64,000 bases of DNA from Pogona vitticeps (Eukaryota > Chordata > Lepidosauria > Squamata > Agamidae). How positions within the stretch are numbered: the stretch's first letter is position 1; each line of letters opens with the position of its first letter. Where the stretch lies: assembly GCF_051106095.1 (NCBI RefSeq), contig NC_135783.1:313182322-313246321 (forward strand). Reading direction: 5' to 3'. Positions 32,430 to 44,829 of this stretch are shown one piece after another. The notes beneath the pieces were generated by a model, which was given only the letters and a program-made list of their open reading frames with translations, made no database searches and was not told the origin of the DNA. The position numbers were made by a program, and so were the translations under genes.

Positions 32430-34415
32430 TAGTGCAGTTTGCTGTGAGTCTGGAAGAGAGCTTTAGAATTTACCATGTTGACCCATCAGGTAACTATATG
32501 AGAAGTTAGGAAAGACTAGTTACTACAATGTAGTGAATTTTAACCTGGTTACAAGCTTATCTTTCTCGCTCTCAATAGAAAGCTTGCTTTGTCAGTATTC
32601 TGCTATAAATAACCAGATTTTGTCTTACCAGTGTCTTGCTGCTGTTTTTGAGTAGGGTTTAGGAAGCTTTCTGTACTTGCATAACTTTAAAAACTGCAAT
32701 TTTAAGAAACTTTTACAAAAAGAAAATTTAAGGCAGCATGGTATATTTCCCAATACCATTACTAGCTGAGACATACATTCAGCTTTCTTTTTGCCTTAAT
32801 TCCATGTTTCCGTTTTTAATCCAGACAAGTTTAAATTTTAACACTTCAGTCTCTCTTTATGTGGGGAAAGAAAACTTCATGCTCTTCATTTGTTATGGTG
32901 TTTTTGGGCCCAGGAGTCACATGAGAGACATTCAGATGATTGTGTTGTATACTGTTAGATGAATGTGTTCCTTCTAAATCAGAAATGTGTGAAGCCTGCA
33001 AAAGTTAGTAGATCTGCAGTTTTTCTGCATAATGCCTGTATGTGTGCGGAGTATAAATGTTGCCATTCAGATTGCTTGCATGGACGTGTTTGTATTGTAG
33101 CGTGTATTTCTGCATGGCTGCAATTGGTGATACCTTGGAGCCTTTTTTATAGTACAGGTCCCAGAAAACTAGGCCACTTGCCAATCTGGCTGGAGGGTTT
33201 GACAAATTATAGTACAAAAGTAATTTTGCCATGCTTTGCAATTGGCTTCCTTAGATCAATGCCAGTCCAGTATCCTCCATAGAATTAGTTTGAGACCTCA
33301 CATTTCAGAACAGTTTCAAGCAAAACCATTTACTTAGCAGACTGCTTCCGCTATGGGTAAAATTAATTGCAGTCGATTAAAAATTCCAGTTCAGTAGCCA
33401 GTATAAAGGTCGTGCCCAGTCAAGTATTGCTTTATAGCAAATGAAATGTTTTGGGCAGTCCCAGGTCACTAGATCTGGAATAACTGCTGAGTTACTGGGT
33501 TACTCTTACCAAGTTTAGCTAATTAGTGGCAAGAATGTGCTGTCTTTTAGGGCTGTACTGGGATTTCTAAATCTCTGTTGCTTTTCCCCTGAAGGGAACA
33601 AGCTATACCCTGGTATCTTCTTTCTTAATTGCCTGCTTCAGTTTTGACAGCAGTTTCTTTTTGATTCGCTGGAAATCTCAGTAGCTGGGTTCGGATCCCT
33701 TAGGACCTGCTCTTCAAGGGAACCTTTGGCTTTCCTGCCGGGATGACTCATATTCCTATACAGGCAACTGTTTTTAATAAAAGCTACATGCATTGCCACA
33801 GACAATTTATTGTAGCAGGAACAACTCGGATTAATAGAAGCCAACTGTAATGCATCAAGATTGCTTGTTTACAAACAGAATATTTTAGAGAGCAAACACC
33901 AGCTGTGCATGACTACGGGTGGCACATTCAATTTGGGAATGTTATGGGATGGGGAGACTCTCAGTTAGCCTGATTCACAATTTCTTTCCTAAGGAGCCCT
34001 GTGATAGAGTGGTGTTCCTCCCCGCCCCCAGCTCACTTCACTTCCAGTTGTTCATTGTGGCAATAGAAGTCCTCTGATGATGCTTGATAATCCTAACACA
34101 CAAGGTGGCCACAGGACCAGGTTTCTGTGCAAGGTGAATGTATAAATTTATTTAACCCGTATACTCCCCCACTTAGTGATACTCAGTACTTCAGGATGTT
34201 TACAAAACAGATTGGCTATCCTCCAAAACACAACCCACATACAAATCCAAACAAGATTGTGATGACCAACTCATTATTTTTAAAAAAGCAAGGGGAATCC
34301 TACATTTAAAAATTAAAAATTCACAACATAACGGGATATTTCTTGAAGGTCACTTTATAAAATGCTGTATTTAAGGATATCCTGAAAGTCAGAAGGGATG
34401 AAGCCTAGAGCATCT
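32430..34415. other. NUBPL intron 3 stretch: no identified features
   Basis: About 2 kb of AT-rich intron without recognised genes or clear repeats. Confidence 0.35.
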
Positions 34416-34419
34416 CAGA

Positions 34420-34680
34420 TTGAAGTTTATTCCACAGAGAAGGGGCCACCACCAAGAAGGTCTGATTTCTCGTTGTCTTTTTGGCCTCTCTTGGTGTGGC
34501 CCCCTTTAACACTGTAGTTCGAGAGGAGTGTGTAAAACAGGTACCTTTTCCCCCCATAGGGGAGATGCTCTGACAAATATCAAGGTTCTAAACTGTTAAG
34601 GGCTTTTATAGGTCAGCACCAGCATCTCGAATGTACATAGCTCACAGGAAAGGTGAGTTGCCTGTTTAGTGTTGCAGACC
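34420..34680 (-). repeat. L2-group LINE remnant
   Basis: 'gggccaccaccaagaagg', 'ggcctctcttggtgtggcccc' and 'taaactgttaagggcttttataggtca' parallel the 38760-39030 part of the larger L2-group LINE in the window, minus strand. Confidence 0.5.
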
Positions 34681-35137
34681 ATGGAATAATAGAATAATTG
34701 ATTAGGAAGGGGCCTAGAAGTCCAACCCCATCCCAAGTGCAGGAGCCCAATAAAAAAGTATATCTGACAGATGGTTGTCCAATTTTCTCTTGAATGCTTC
34801 CAGCGCTGGAGTGCTCACCATTTCCTGAGGGCATTGTTACCATTTTGTACTGCTCTAACCGTCAAGAATGTTTGCCTGATAATCTGCTGAAATTTGGCTT
34901 CCTGTCACTTGGCCCCATTATTACGTGTAGTGTGCTCCAGGACGATTGAGATCAGAGCCTGCCCCTCTTTTGTTTGACTATCTTTCAAGTATTTGAAAAG
35001 TGCTATCATATCTTTTCTGGGTCTTCTTTTCTCAAGGCTAAACATATCTAGCTTTTTCAGTCTTTCCTCATGGGGCTGGGTTTGTGGTCCTCTGAACATC
35101 CTTGTTGCCCTTCTTGGAACTTGTTCCAACTTGTTGG

Positions 35138-35589
35138 TGTAGTGACCACCCTGTCTTCCTATAAAATGATATTGGCCTGCACCAATGGGAGCTGTTGGGA
35201 GGTGGAGCCAGAGAGACTAGAGGGGAGGGGTGAGTCAGTCTGGTCAGTTCAGTCAGAGAGAGCAAGAGAAGAGTTTTAGACAGAGAGATTGTTTAAGGAG
35301 CGATTAGTCAGAGTATGACCTGTATTAATTAAGACAGAAGAGGTTAAAGTAAAATACCGAAGCTTTGTGTAACTTTAAGAATGTACTTAAGAACTATTCT
35401 TAAAACAACTTGTAATCAATAAACCTGTTCTTATTTCAAAGTTAAGTACTGAATGGACCTCAGTCTTTCATAGGAAATATAGGTTGATAAAGAGATCAAC
35501 TGGTGGCAGCGTGATAAAAGGCGTGTTGGGATACTAGTGTGAGCTCTGTGTTTGGTGAAACAAGCAGGGGCCACAGGGTAAACACCACA
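35138..35589. mobile_element. Solo LTR-like fossil inside a CR1-like LINE
   Basis: A 452-bp insertion begins TGTAGTGACC and ends CACCACA, so the ends form a short TG..CA inverted repeat. It is flanked by exact 5-bp copies, GTTGG at 35133-35137 and 35590-35594. It has an AATAAA at about 35418-35423. Removing it restores continuous CR1-like text. There is no internal coding region. The family is unknown (Gypsy- or ERV-like). Confidence 0.7.
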
Positions 35590-35642
35590 GTTGGCATCCT
35601 TCTTAAAGTGCGGTGTACAGAAGTATGCATAGTATACTAGAT

Positions 35643-35883
35643 CAGGGATCCCCAACCCCTGGTCTGTGGCCCGGTACCGGGCTGTGGCCTTGGCAGGACT
35701 GGGCCACGGCGACAGATCTCTCGCCCCCACACACACATGTATGTCCCTCATACACATGCCCTGTCCACGGATGCACATATGCATGCATGCCCCCCATGCA
35801 TGCATGGACACCCTGCCCACGCACGCACGGATGCCACTGCCTGCTGAACCGGTCCACGGTTCAAAAAAGGTTGGTAACCACTA
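35643..35883. mobile_element. Non-autonomous hAT element
   Basis: Left end CAGGGATCCCCAACCCCTGG, right end AAAAAAGGTTGGTAACCACTA, with 'ggtctgtggcccggtaccgg' near the left. Flanks tactagat and gtctagat agree at 6 of 8 positions, so the duplication is decayed. Related to 16853-17187. The middle is a CA/TGCATG-rich simple sequence. Confidence 0.7.
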
Positions 35884-36328
35884 GTCTAGATGACCAGTGC
35901 CAAATAGAAGAGAACTAGTACTTCATGGATGCGGAGATTATACTTCATAATGCAGCTTAAAATACCATTTGCCTTTTTTGCAGCCTCATTGCACATATTG
36001 GATGTAATGTCATTCACACATATTGCGTTCACAATGCCTGCTCAGTTTCTTGGCATGGGGCAAAAATTGCTAAACAAACCAGGATGTGTCTTTCTGCACC
36101 CTTTTCGTTATGTTGTCCAATAGCAGGCAGTTTCCCTTCTCTAGTTTGCTCTATCTTGGCAAACAAGAGTACAAATTCAGGGGTTAATCCTGGTTTCTTT
36201 GAAAGAAATAAGTTGCCTGCTATTAAATGATGAACCAGTGATGGACTGATACTTCTGCAGCAAGGGGAAGATAAGCAGCAACAGGCATTGGCATCTGGCT
36301 TCTAAACCTTGACATAGTTTATGGACTA

Positions 36329-37041
36329 CTGTGGAGTCTCGACTTACGTGCGGTTCCACTTACGAACTTTTTGACCTACGGACTTTTCCGGCCACAAAGT
36401 TTCACTTCGACTTGCGGCCGGAGAATCAACCTACGGACCGGAAAAACTTGGCGCTTTCCCCACCTCCACCTTCCAGTCCATAGACTGCAGGTTGTGCCCG
36501 CTGTCAGCTTTGAGCTTTCTAAGCCCTGAAAGCCCAAAGCTGACAGCGGACGCACAACCAAAGCTGCAAGCCAAAAGCCACTCTGCGTCCACTGTCAGCT
36601 TCGGAGCTTAGAAAGCTGGACCCACTGGCCTCTTGCCTCCTGGACCCACTGGCCTCTGAGGTCCAGCTTTCTAAACCCCGAAGCTGACAGCGGTCGCAGA
36701 GTGGCTTTTGGCTTGCAGCTTTGAAAGCCGGAAGCCACTCTGCGGCCGCTGTCAGCTTTGGGCTTTAGGGGCTTAGAAAGCTGGACCTACTGGCCTATTG
36801 CCTCCTGTCCCCGGTGCCCTCTGCCTCCTGTCCCCATGGGGATTGGAGGCAGAAGACAGTGGGGACAGAAGGCAGAGGGCAGCGGGTGCAGCTTTGGAAG
36901 CCCTGGATTTTTTTCTTTGGCTGGAACGAATTAAATGGTTTTCAATGCATTCCTATGGGAAATGGACCCTCGACCTACGGAATTTTCGACCTGTGGCCAC
37001 AGTTCCAATACGGATTAATTCCGTAAGTCGAGGGTCCAATG
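36329..37041. mobile_element. TA-flanked Tigger/mariner-like element with GC-rich inverted-repeat cargo
   Basis: Ends 'gtggagtctcgacttacg' and 'cgtaagtcgagggtccaatg' are inverse, with TA at 36327-36328 and 37042-37043. Sub-terminal 'gactttttgacctacgg'-type segments match the 23305-23549 element. The 36460-36900 interior is GC-rich and built of repeated 'gctgtcagctt' / 'aagctgacagc' and 'tagaaagctggacc' / 'ggtccagctttcta' units. 713 bp, no transposase. Confidence 0.8.
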
Positions 37042-37062
37042 TACATGCACTATGCATTATAT

Positions 37063-37204
37063 CAGTGGTTTCCAATCTTGGTTAACCCAGATAAATGTTC
37101 TTAGACCGAAACTCCCAGAAGCTTTAACCACCTTCTGTGCTAGCCAGATTCTCTGGGAGTTGCAGTCCAAGAACACTTAGGTTACCCCACATTGGGTGCC
37201 TCTG
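37063..37204. mobile_element. Short palindromic hAT-type element with exact 8-bp duplication
   Basis: CATTATAT flanks it at 37055-37062 and 37205-37212. The interior 'cgaaactcccagaagc' and its inverse 'tctgggagttgcagtcc' match the element at 21473-21608. It starts 21 bases past the right end of the TA-flanked element. Confidence 0.85.
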
Positions 37205-37212
37205 CATTATAT

Positions 37213-38505
37213 CATCTGCTTGAAATGTTCTCCTTTTCTCTCCCTGTCTTCTGTCTTTTGTATCACCTCTTTTAAAGCAGTAAGTTTTATTGTGCAGTCA
37301 TAGACCCGTTCTATGTAAGATCTGTAAGATCAAAGACAGAGGTGATCTCTCGCTTTTTATTTTAATTGATCTGTATGTTGTTGATGTCTGTAGCAGAAGA
37401 GCAAGGTATAAAAGCTTTAAATGAATGAATAAATGTCATATCGAGGAAAAGACTGTAGGTAGTTGGGCTGTATAGAGCCAGGATAATTTGTGTAAGAAGC
37501 TAATTTATACTTGTTGCTTATATTGCCTAAATTCTGAAATATTAAAATTCATAGGCACAACCACTAACCCAATTCTTGCAGCACCATCTTTACCTATAGA
37601 GTGTTGTAGGCTGGAATTAACCTGGAGTGAACCATTTTGTGGCAGGTTCTATTTACTCTATAGTAGTCTGTGCTATATTGGCCACTAGTGAATTAAGTAT
37701 TAGTTAACCTGCCTCTCTCCTACTCAGAGATTTAAGTTATGGTTTAACTTCTCCTTGTGCTGTCCTTCAGATCTACTGATTAGGCTGACTGGATTATGGG
37801 AGTCGCTGCTGAACATATCTAATAGAGTGCCTGTTTGAGGAAGACAGACTTAAGGGAGAACCTATGAAGCGTATTGAAAAATAGCCAAGTCCTGTCCTCA
37901 GAGTGGAGAATAGTTGCTACCAGCAAAAACACTCAGAAATTCAGGACACTGTTTTTGCTAACAAATCAACTTGATCTCCAATAAAGGAGCCCTTTGCAAT
38001 ACAAAGACTGCCAGCAGAGGGAAGCCAATGAACCCAATTCTGTTTCACTAGTCCTTTGCTATGCTATGGCACACTGATCATGATGTGGTGAAATACATTT
38101 TTTTCGTTTTTCACCCTCACCTCTTATTAACAACAGCATCCCTTTAAATAAATGGAAATAGAAAAGCATTCTGAGAGAGTGATAAACATTTCCCTGGGTG
38201 TTTTACATCTGGATGCATCCTTGTTAATGGAAAAATACGTTTGTGGATGGAATGAAAATAAAATGCTTCTAAGTCTGTTGTTTGAAATACAACTCATTTG
38301 TATTTGCTGCAAATAATGCTGAATTTGTGGTATCTATATAATTCTGCATGTATAAAATCTATCTGCCTCTTCGGGGGTTTGCAAGTGGCATCCCAAACTC
38401 TTGCAAAGGAGTTACTGATGGGAATAAATGAGCATGGGCAAAAACAATTGACTAATTACCAAATGTATGCAATCAACTTCATTTCTAGTGGTTCTGGTTT
38501 TATAA
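37213..38505. other. NUBPL intron 3 stretch: little identified
   Basis: A faint LINE-tail-like piece ('gcaaggtataaaagctttaaatg', about 37400) is the only repeat-like text. No gene seen. Confidence 0.35.
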
Positions 38506-38509
38506 TTTA

Positions 38510-40695
38510 TTTATATATTTTTATTTATTAAATTTATACCCCGTGCATCTAGACCAAAGTCTACTCTGGGCGGCTAACAATAATGGATAAAATAAAAACA
38601 ATATAATAAAATAAAAAACAACAGTAGTAAAGTAGTTCAAGATGGGGAAAATATATTTCAAGTGATGACAGGAGGGAAAGCCTGCCTAAAGAGCCAGGTC
38701 TTAAGTTTGCTCTTGAAAACAACCAGCGAGGGAGCCAGACAGATCTCTGGGGGCAGACTGTTCCAAAGGCGAGGGGCCACTGCCAAGAAGGCCCAGTTTC
38801 TTGCTCTTTCTCTCCAGGCCTCCCTTGGCATTAGGCCCCTCAGCCGCCCTTCCTGCCTAGAACGAGTGATTTGGGTAGATCTAGGTTGGAGGAGGCATTC
38901 CTTATAGTTCACAAGCTATCTGGAATTGGTCTAAGTGATGGGCCTCCTACTAGTATTTCACCTGCAATCAAGGTGCTAAACTGTTTTAGTATCTAGTATC
39001 GAGGTCCTAAACCATTTAGGGCTTTATATGTCGTCATTAACACTTTGAAATCAATGCGGAAATGAACGGGCAGCCAATGCAAGGCAGCCAGAGTGGGGGT
39101 AATATGCTGATATTTTCTCACCCCAGTGAGGAGTCTGGCTGCCGGATTCTGCACCATTTGAAGCTTCCACATCAATCTCAAAGGTAGCCCCACGTAGAGC
39201 ACGTTACACCACAGATAGAAATAGGCAGAGCGGACCACTGACATGACCTGGGTTTCCGTGGTGAGCGCCGGATCCAGATGGATCCCAAAGCTGCGAACCT
39301 CACTCTTTGCGGTGAGAGTCACTCCCCCAAAAGAGAGGAAGTTTCCCAAACCACTGATGGAGGGGCCACCCACCCTCAGGACCTCCGTCTTGTCCAGGTT
39401 CAGCCTTAGACCATTCTCCTGCATTCATTGCAGTACAGTCTCCAGGCAGCACTGAAGGGACGGAACAGCATTCACTGTGGTTGGAGAAAAGGATGTAGAG
39501 CTGGGTGTCATCAGCATACTGATGGCAAGAAGCCCCATAAGCCCTGATGACCCCACCCAGTGGTCTCATGTAGATATTAAACAGCATTGGGGAGATAATT
39601 GAGCCCTGCGTAACCCCACAATTGAGACTCCACGGGGCTGAAACACTCTCCCCAAGCTGTACTCTCTGAGGACAGTCTTCCAGGAAGGATTGGAGCCAGA
39701 CAAGCACCAGACCACCGATTCCCAGCTCGGAGAGCCTCCCCAGGAGGATACTGTGGTCGATGATATCGAAGGCGGCTGAGATATCGAGGAGGAACAACAG
39801 AGACATTTTGCCCCGTCGGCCTCCCTCAGCAAGTCATCAAACACGGCGACCAATGCCATTTCCATACCATGGTACGGCTTGAAACCCGACTGGAATAGAT
39901 CTAGGGCATTGGTTTCATCCAAAAGAGCCTGGAGCTGGTTAGCCACCACCCTCTCAACCACTTTGCTAAGGAAAGAAACATTGGTGACAGGCCTATAATT
40001 GCCAATGTTGTCCGCCGCCAAACTTGGTTTCTTCCTTATGGGCCTAATGAATGTCTCTTTGATTAATTAATGGGTCTCTTTAATGGAGAGACCCATTAAT
40101 TATTGCCTTGATCCATTCAGTTGTTGTAGGCCTGGCTGCTTTGATTAGCAGGCTAGGCAAGGGAGGAGGTGGTGGCACGACAGCAGTCAAGCGCTTTGTC
40201 CACCATATCTGGTGTCACAGGCTGAAAGAGATCAGGTCTCATAGGGCAAGGCGGAGTGCTGGATGTCTCTGCTTGATCTACTGTATTCAAAAAAGGAGAG
40301 AGGTCCCGGCGGATGGCCTCCACTTTAGATTTTTAAAATGCTGCAAATTGGTCCGGTGAAATACTAGTAGGAGGCCCATCACCCAGACTAATTCTGGATA
40401 GGTCGCAAACTATACGGAAAAGTTCCGCCTGCTGATTTGAAGCTTCGCTTATCTGGTCAGCGAAGTGAGCTCGACCGGCAGCCCTCACCTTAGTAAGATA
40501 GTGCTTAGTCGCAATCCTGATAGCTTTCTGATTATAATCCGTCGGGTTCCATCTCCAAATGCACTCTAGCCTTCTCCTGTTCTGCTTCATAGCTTGCAGC
40601 TTCTGGTTAAACCAGGGCGCTGGCCAAGCTCTGCAACGGAGAGGGCATTTAGGAGCGATTGTGTCAACAGCCCTATTTAACACTCTTGGGCTCAT
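38510..40695 (-). mobile_element. L2-group LINE, 5' truncated, about 2.2 kb
   Basis: Read on the minus strand from 40695 to 38510. EN-RT linker (40333-40695) with CRAWPAPWFNQKLQAMKQNR. RT start (39566-40021) with NYRPVTNVSFLSKVVERVVA. RT core (39300-39806) with LDISAAFDIIDHSILLGRLS, GVTQGSIISPMLFNIYM and catalytic YADDTQLY. Thumb (38993-39424) with HITPTLAALHWLPVHF and TYKALNGLGPRY. C-terminus (38658-38912) with LWNSLPPEICLAP and KTWLFRQAF. The 3' end 'taccccgtgcatctag... gggcggctaaca' is at 38530-38580. At least four frame changes separate these blocks, so it is dead but relatively well kept. The endonuclease is absent. Confidence 0.85.
40064..40102. repeat. Perfect 16-bp-arm palindrome inside the L2-group LINE
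   Basis: TAATTAATGGGTCTCT at 40064-40079 faces its exact complement at 40087-40102, with a 7-base loop. It lies between the linker and RT blocks and interrupts the LINE's coding text. Confidence 0.85.
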
Positions 40696-40699
40696 CTAC

Positions 40700-43600
40700 T
40701 CCAGGGTCTAATAGTGGTTAGAATGAGACTCCCTGAACCTGGTGGTCCATTACACAGGTCTTCCAGCCAAAGATTTTGAAGTATGGAAAGAATCTGAAGG
40801 AAACAGAAGTGGAAATCCACCAAAATCAGCCCAAGGAAACAAAGTACAGGGAGCAAAACAGTGTTAAAGCAAAGTTTTGTTAGTTGCTTTAATTTGAAGC
40901 AGCTTCCTGTATTCTTATGGGCTGTTGAGGAATTTTGGAGAGAAAACTGTGCACAGACTGGCAGATCTTCCTCTGCCACTGCTTTTCCAGTCAGACAAAC
41001 AGCCTTTGACTGTTGCTTTTTAATTTGCACAGATTGCAACGAGGGAATGCAACTTCTTAAATAGCATTTTTTGTCATTTGTTGTTATAGCTATTATAAAC
41101 CTGTTGGCTTTTAAATTGCCACTGGACTCTGTTTTTGTTGCAGAAGACTTAAGATCTCTCCTTCTCTGAAAATTCTTTCTTCTTAATTTTTCAAGTGAGA
41201 CATATTAAAGCAAGATAGAAAACATCACAAAAGTGCTAGGTAATCTGGCAGGTAGATAGTGAGGAATGGGAATTAAATCCTGATTTCTTAGTACAGTATC
41301 AGGATTGCAGAAGTCCAGGGCTAGTTTTCTTCCCCAAATCTCTCTGATCCTGCAGCAGCTTTTTAGCACAAACTTTGGATGCCCACTGCTGATTAGGTAT
41401 TAAACCAAGCTTGGGGTCATTGCACTATGTTTAAAGGAAACATTTCTATCCTGGAGGTGTTAATTTTGCGGGCAATACCTGGAAGCTGACAAAGAAAAGA
41501 GGAAAAAAGAGATATCCCTTTTGTTGAGATAATCTCGCAGGCTTTCTAACACTGGATATCAGTGATAGGATGGCTTTGAGGACTTAAAGGGATTCTCCTT
41601 TTCCAGTAACTAATTGGTAAAGTTTTTTTTCCTGCTTCTGGATTGCCCTTCTTCTTTTCCTGTTTGTTCTGCTCTCTTTTTTTTGTTAGTCTCTTTCATC
41701 CTCTCTTGATCTCCAGCCATGTGGCTAGCATAGAGGGTCTGTCTCACTCGTGGCTGAAACTTACCTTTTGTTTTCTATATTTTTATCTTTCTGACTGTAA
41801 CTAATTATCATAACTGTAAGTAAAGATAACGTTCTTCACTTAAAAAGCTTCCAAAGTGATTTTTAACATATAAAATGAAAAGAGTGGTCTACTGAGATGT
41901 AAGCTATTCTTTTACACTTTCTGTGTTCAGTTGTTTGTATCTGAGACTCTGCTATCTATAAAGGAATTAATTCCCCAGTGCAAAAACAGCCTGGATAGGG
42001 GCACATGCCATCCTAGCACTAGAGGTGACCAATCCTTGCTTTAAACAGTTCACAAGCCTGTGGCAAACTGATTTCAGCTTATGATTCATGTTTGGCTAAC
42101 AATAATAGCTTTGCAATAGAGGTGGGCAACTCAGATTTCATCAGACCAGATCATAAGGCCTATGATAATACAAATCAAGTTATTCTGTTTGGGATTTTCT
42201 GAGTAACAATCAGAGGTGGTCACTTTTCCAGTAAGCCATAGTTGTGAAGCATTTTAAAGCTTTGAGATTTATGCTGCATCCAAAGGTGATATTGTTAACG
42301 TCATCTGAAGGCTTTGTTTGGTCTGCCATCATCTTTCTTCCAGTTTCAGTTCCAGAATGATTTTCAAGTTTTTACAGTGATAGAACCTGTAAGAGTGAAA
42401 AAGTCTGCTAGTTAGGTGTAAACAAAAGGTAGGTAGGCAGTTTTCCAAATATTTATCTTTTAAACAGTTATTAGTGGATAAAGCAATAGGGTAACTATTT
42501 GAAGGGGTTTGATAGCTGCAAATGAAGATAAAAGAAATGAGTCATGCATCTTCCTAATTAGGTAAATTATGTGTTTTGTCTGAGAACAAAGGAGTTTGAA
42601 AATTGTGTTGAAGGCTTTGAAATTTGGCATAAAAATGTGGCTTCCTCCGCTCTTAAATTGCCGCTATCGTGTAGCAGACATGAAACAGCATAATCTGTCA
42701 GAGTAACTCCAATGAGATTTTAAATAGCTTTGTACATTATAAAGAAACACGATTTTTAAAGAACTGCTAAATGAGGTATCTGCTTTGATCTGCATGATTA
42801 CCTAAATGATGATGTCTCCCATTTGACACCAAGAGGTTCAAGAAAAGGTGCTGATGGGTTGTGTGACCATGATGGTAAGCTATGGCTGTGAAGAGACAAT
42901 TGTTCTTTTTTAGTATTGGAGATAATTGAAGACAGTGTGATAAAAGTATCAGTGCTCACAGAAGAACACTTTCTCTTCCACAGTAATTACGATCAAACTG
43001 GATTTTCAGTTTTTTAATACTTCAAAAACATGCAAACCTGTCACACTGTCAGGTCTCAAAGTCTGACACTTTACACACTTTCTTAAGAATCCTTTACATT
43101 TGTGTAGACCTATAGGAAAAACCAGAAGCTTGTGTTTGTCACAGTTGGCATTTATCCCTGAAATGGTTAATTCCATTAGGAAACCCGATAATATTTCCCA
43201 ATGATATAAAAATTCATCTGTGTATCAAGGTATAAGTTGCTTCATTTGCAGTTGCAAGCACATGTCGGTTACACAGAAAATAAACTTACAGGTGTGAAAA
43301 GCTATAGGCACAAATGCTGAAACTGAAATTCATCCTTGTATCTTGTGAAAAGCTACAGGTGTGATTGCCACCAATAATTCTTACAAATACTGTAGATTCA
43401 AAAGTAACACTTGCACTGAAGGAAGAACTTGGGTACAAAGAAATCTATTTCAATTACAAGCTTTTTGCTATAAAAGTTATAGAGAAGAACTTAAATCACA
43501 TTGCAGTTCAAAACTGCAAGAGTTTATAGCCTAGAAGAGGCACAGTCAGAAAGAATGTATTTCTTAAAATATATTATTAAAAAGTAAAAAGCATTATAGC

Positions 43601-43910
43601 TTTGAGCAGCCTTTAGCCTTTTAGCATATCTAGACACACATGAAAAAAAAGTTACATTTTCTCACCCAAGTCATTCCCATTTGTATCTGGTATGTGCCTC
43701 CTGGTATTTGTATTTCGCTGAGTTGTTTATATCTCCCTTGCACTTGCCATACTAGCAAACTGGCACAACAGTATTTTGCTTTGGCACAGTTTAGTTATGT
43801 GGACAAAATGTAAGAAGCCTGAAGGTGCTCCGGATTGAGCTTGGTCAGATACCAATTTATCTGCATTTTAAAATTCTAGGACTCCCCCCCCCACTTGTTT
43901 TTATTTCTCT
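40700..43910. other. NUBPL intron 3 stretch without identified features
   Basis: More than 3 kb of AT-rich, seemingly single-copy intron. I saw no gene, no clear repeat and no conserved exon-like stretch. Confidence 0.4.
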
Positions 43911-43959
43911 TATCAATTGTTTACAGGTTCAGCTGTCAACTCACTACAGAAACAAAGTG

Positions 43960-44190
43960 TGCTGCTTCTATATCACACCATATGCTTAAAGAACTCCCTG
44001 GGAGGTTTACAATGTTTTAATTATACAGTCTACACATTTCCCCCACGAACTGGGTACTCATTTTACCGACCTCAGAAGGCTCAGTCAACCTCAAGACAGC
44101 TGTCAGGTCTGTTGGTATTGAACGCTGACCGTCAGCAGAGTCTTGGCTTGAATACTGCAGTTTGACCATTACGCCACATGGGTCTTTTGC
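43960..44190 (-). repeat. Old tRNA-derived SINE
   Basis: 'gggaggtttacaatgtttt', 'tgggtactcattttaccgac' and 'ctcagaaggctcagtcaacc' read in reverse as the body of the SINE family at 11755-11985. 'tactgcagtttgaccattac' corresponds to the tRNA-like head. Confidence 0.5.
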
Positions 44191-44194
44191 ACCA

Positions 44195-44829
44195 TGAGGT
44201 CCTTTTGCAAGGCAATGTGATTTTTACATTGACCTTACTTCCCTTGTGAAAGCTTTAATGGCGAATTGGCTGATTGCCCTGCAGTGGCTTTTCACACAGA
44301 GTTGCTCAAACCTCATTTTTCAAGCACAATGTACATTTCCAGGGTTGCATTTTTTTTACAATCCTACTTCTTTTAACATTCTGTCCATGCAAAATTTCAA
44401 GCCTTGACATCACTGCAGTGGAGCAGGCAACTCTGCCCAACTACGCACAAAAATGGCCACCTGCAACGCTTTGATACTGTCAGCTTTTGAACATAGTATG
44501 TCTTTGTAGTCCATCATGACTCGACATGGAACACATATTACTTAGCACCGAGATGAAATCCTTTGCATGAGTCAGATGGAAATGAACAGGAGATGTGCAA
44601 GGGCGCTGATTGTGTCCCATTAGTCAGATCTGTTTGCCACATTAAATGGCACCCAACAGGTATCCAAACATGGATTTTGCACTTTTACAGTAGCCTATGT
44701 TGACATCTTCTTCAAGATACCTGTCACAGCTCCATCATCTCTTTTTTAATCAGTGACTACCACCTCATATCTCATAAGTAAATTGAGATTTTTATAGTCC
44801 AATAGGCATAACTTTTCACTTACTTTAAA
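44195..44829. other. Intronic stretch without identified features
   Basis: No gene or clear repeat was recognised. Confidence 0.3.

Larger units (their letters stand above)
34681..36010 (-). repeat. CR1-like LINE 3' region, interrupted twice
   Basis: Minus-strand reading at 34905-35129 gives EERLKKLDMFSLEKRRPRKD then MIALFKYLK, the C-terminal block of CR1-like elements (EERLxxLxxFSLEKRRxRxDxIxxxKYLK). The sequence resumes at 35590 ('ggcatccttcttaaagtg') and again at 35892 ('agtgccaaatagaagagaac'), paralleling 1050-1480. Between these lie a solo LTR-like insertion and a hAT-type element. Confidence 0.6.
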
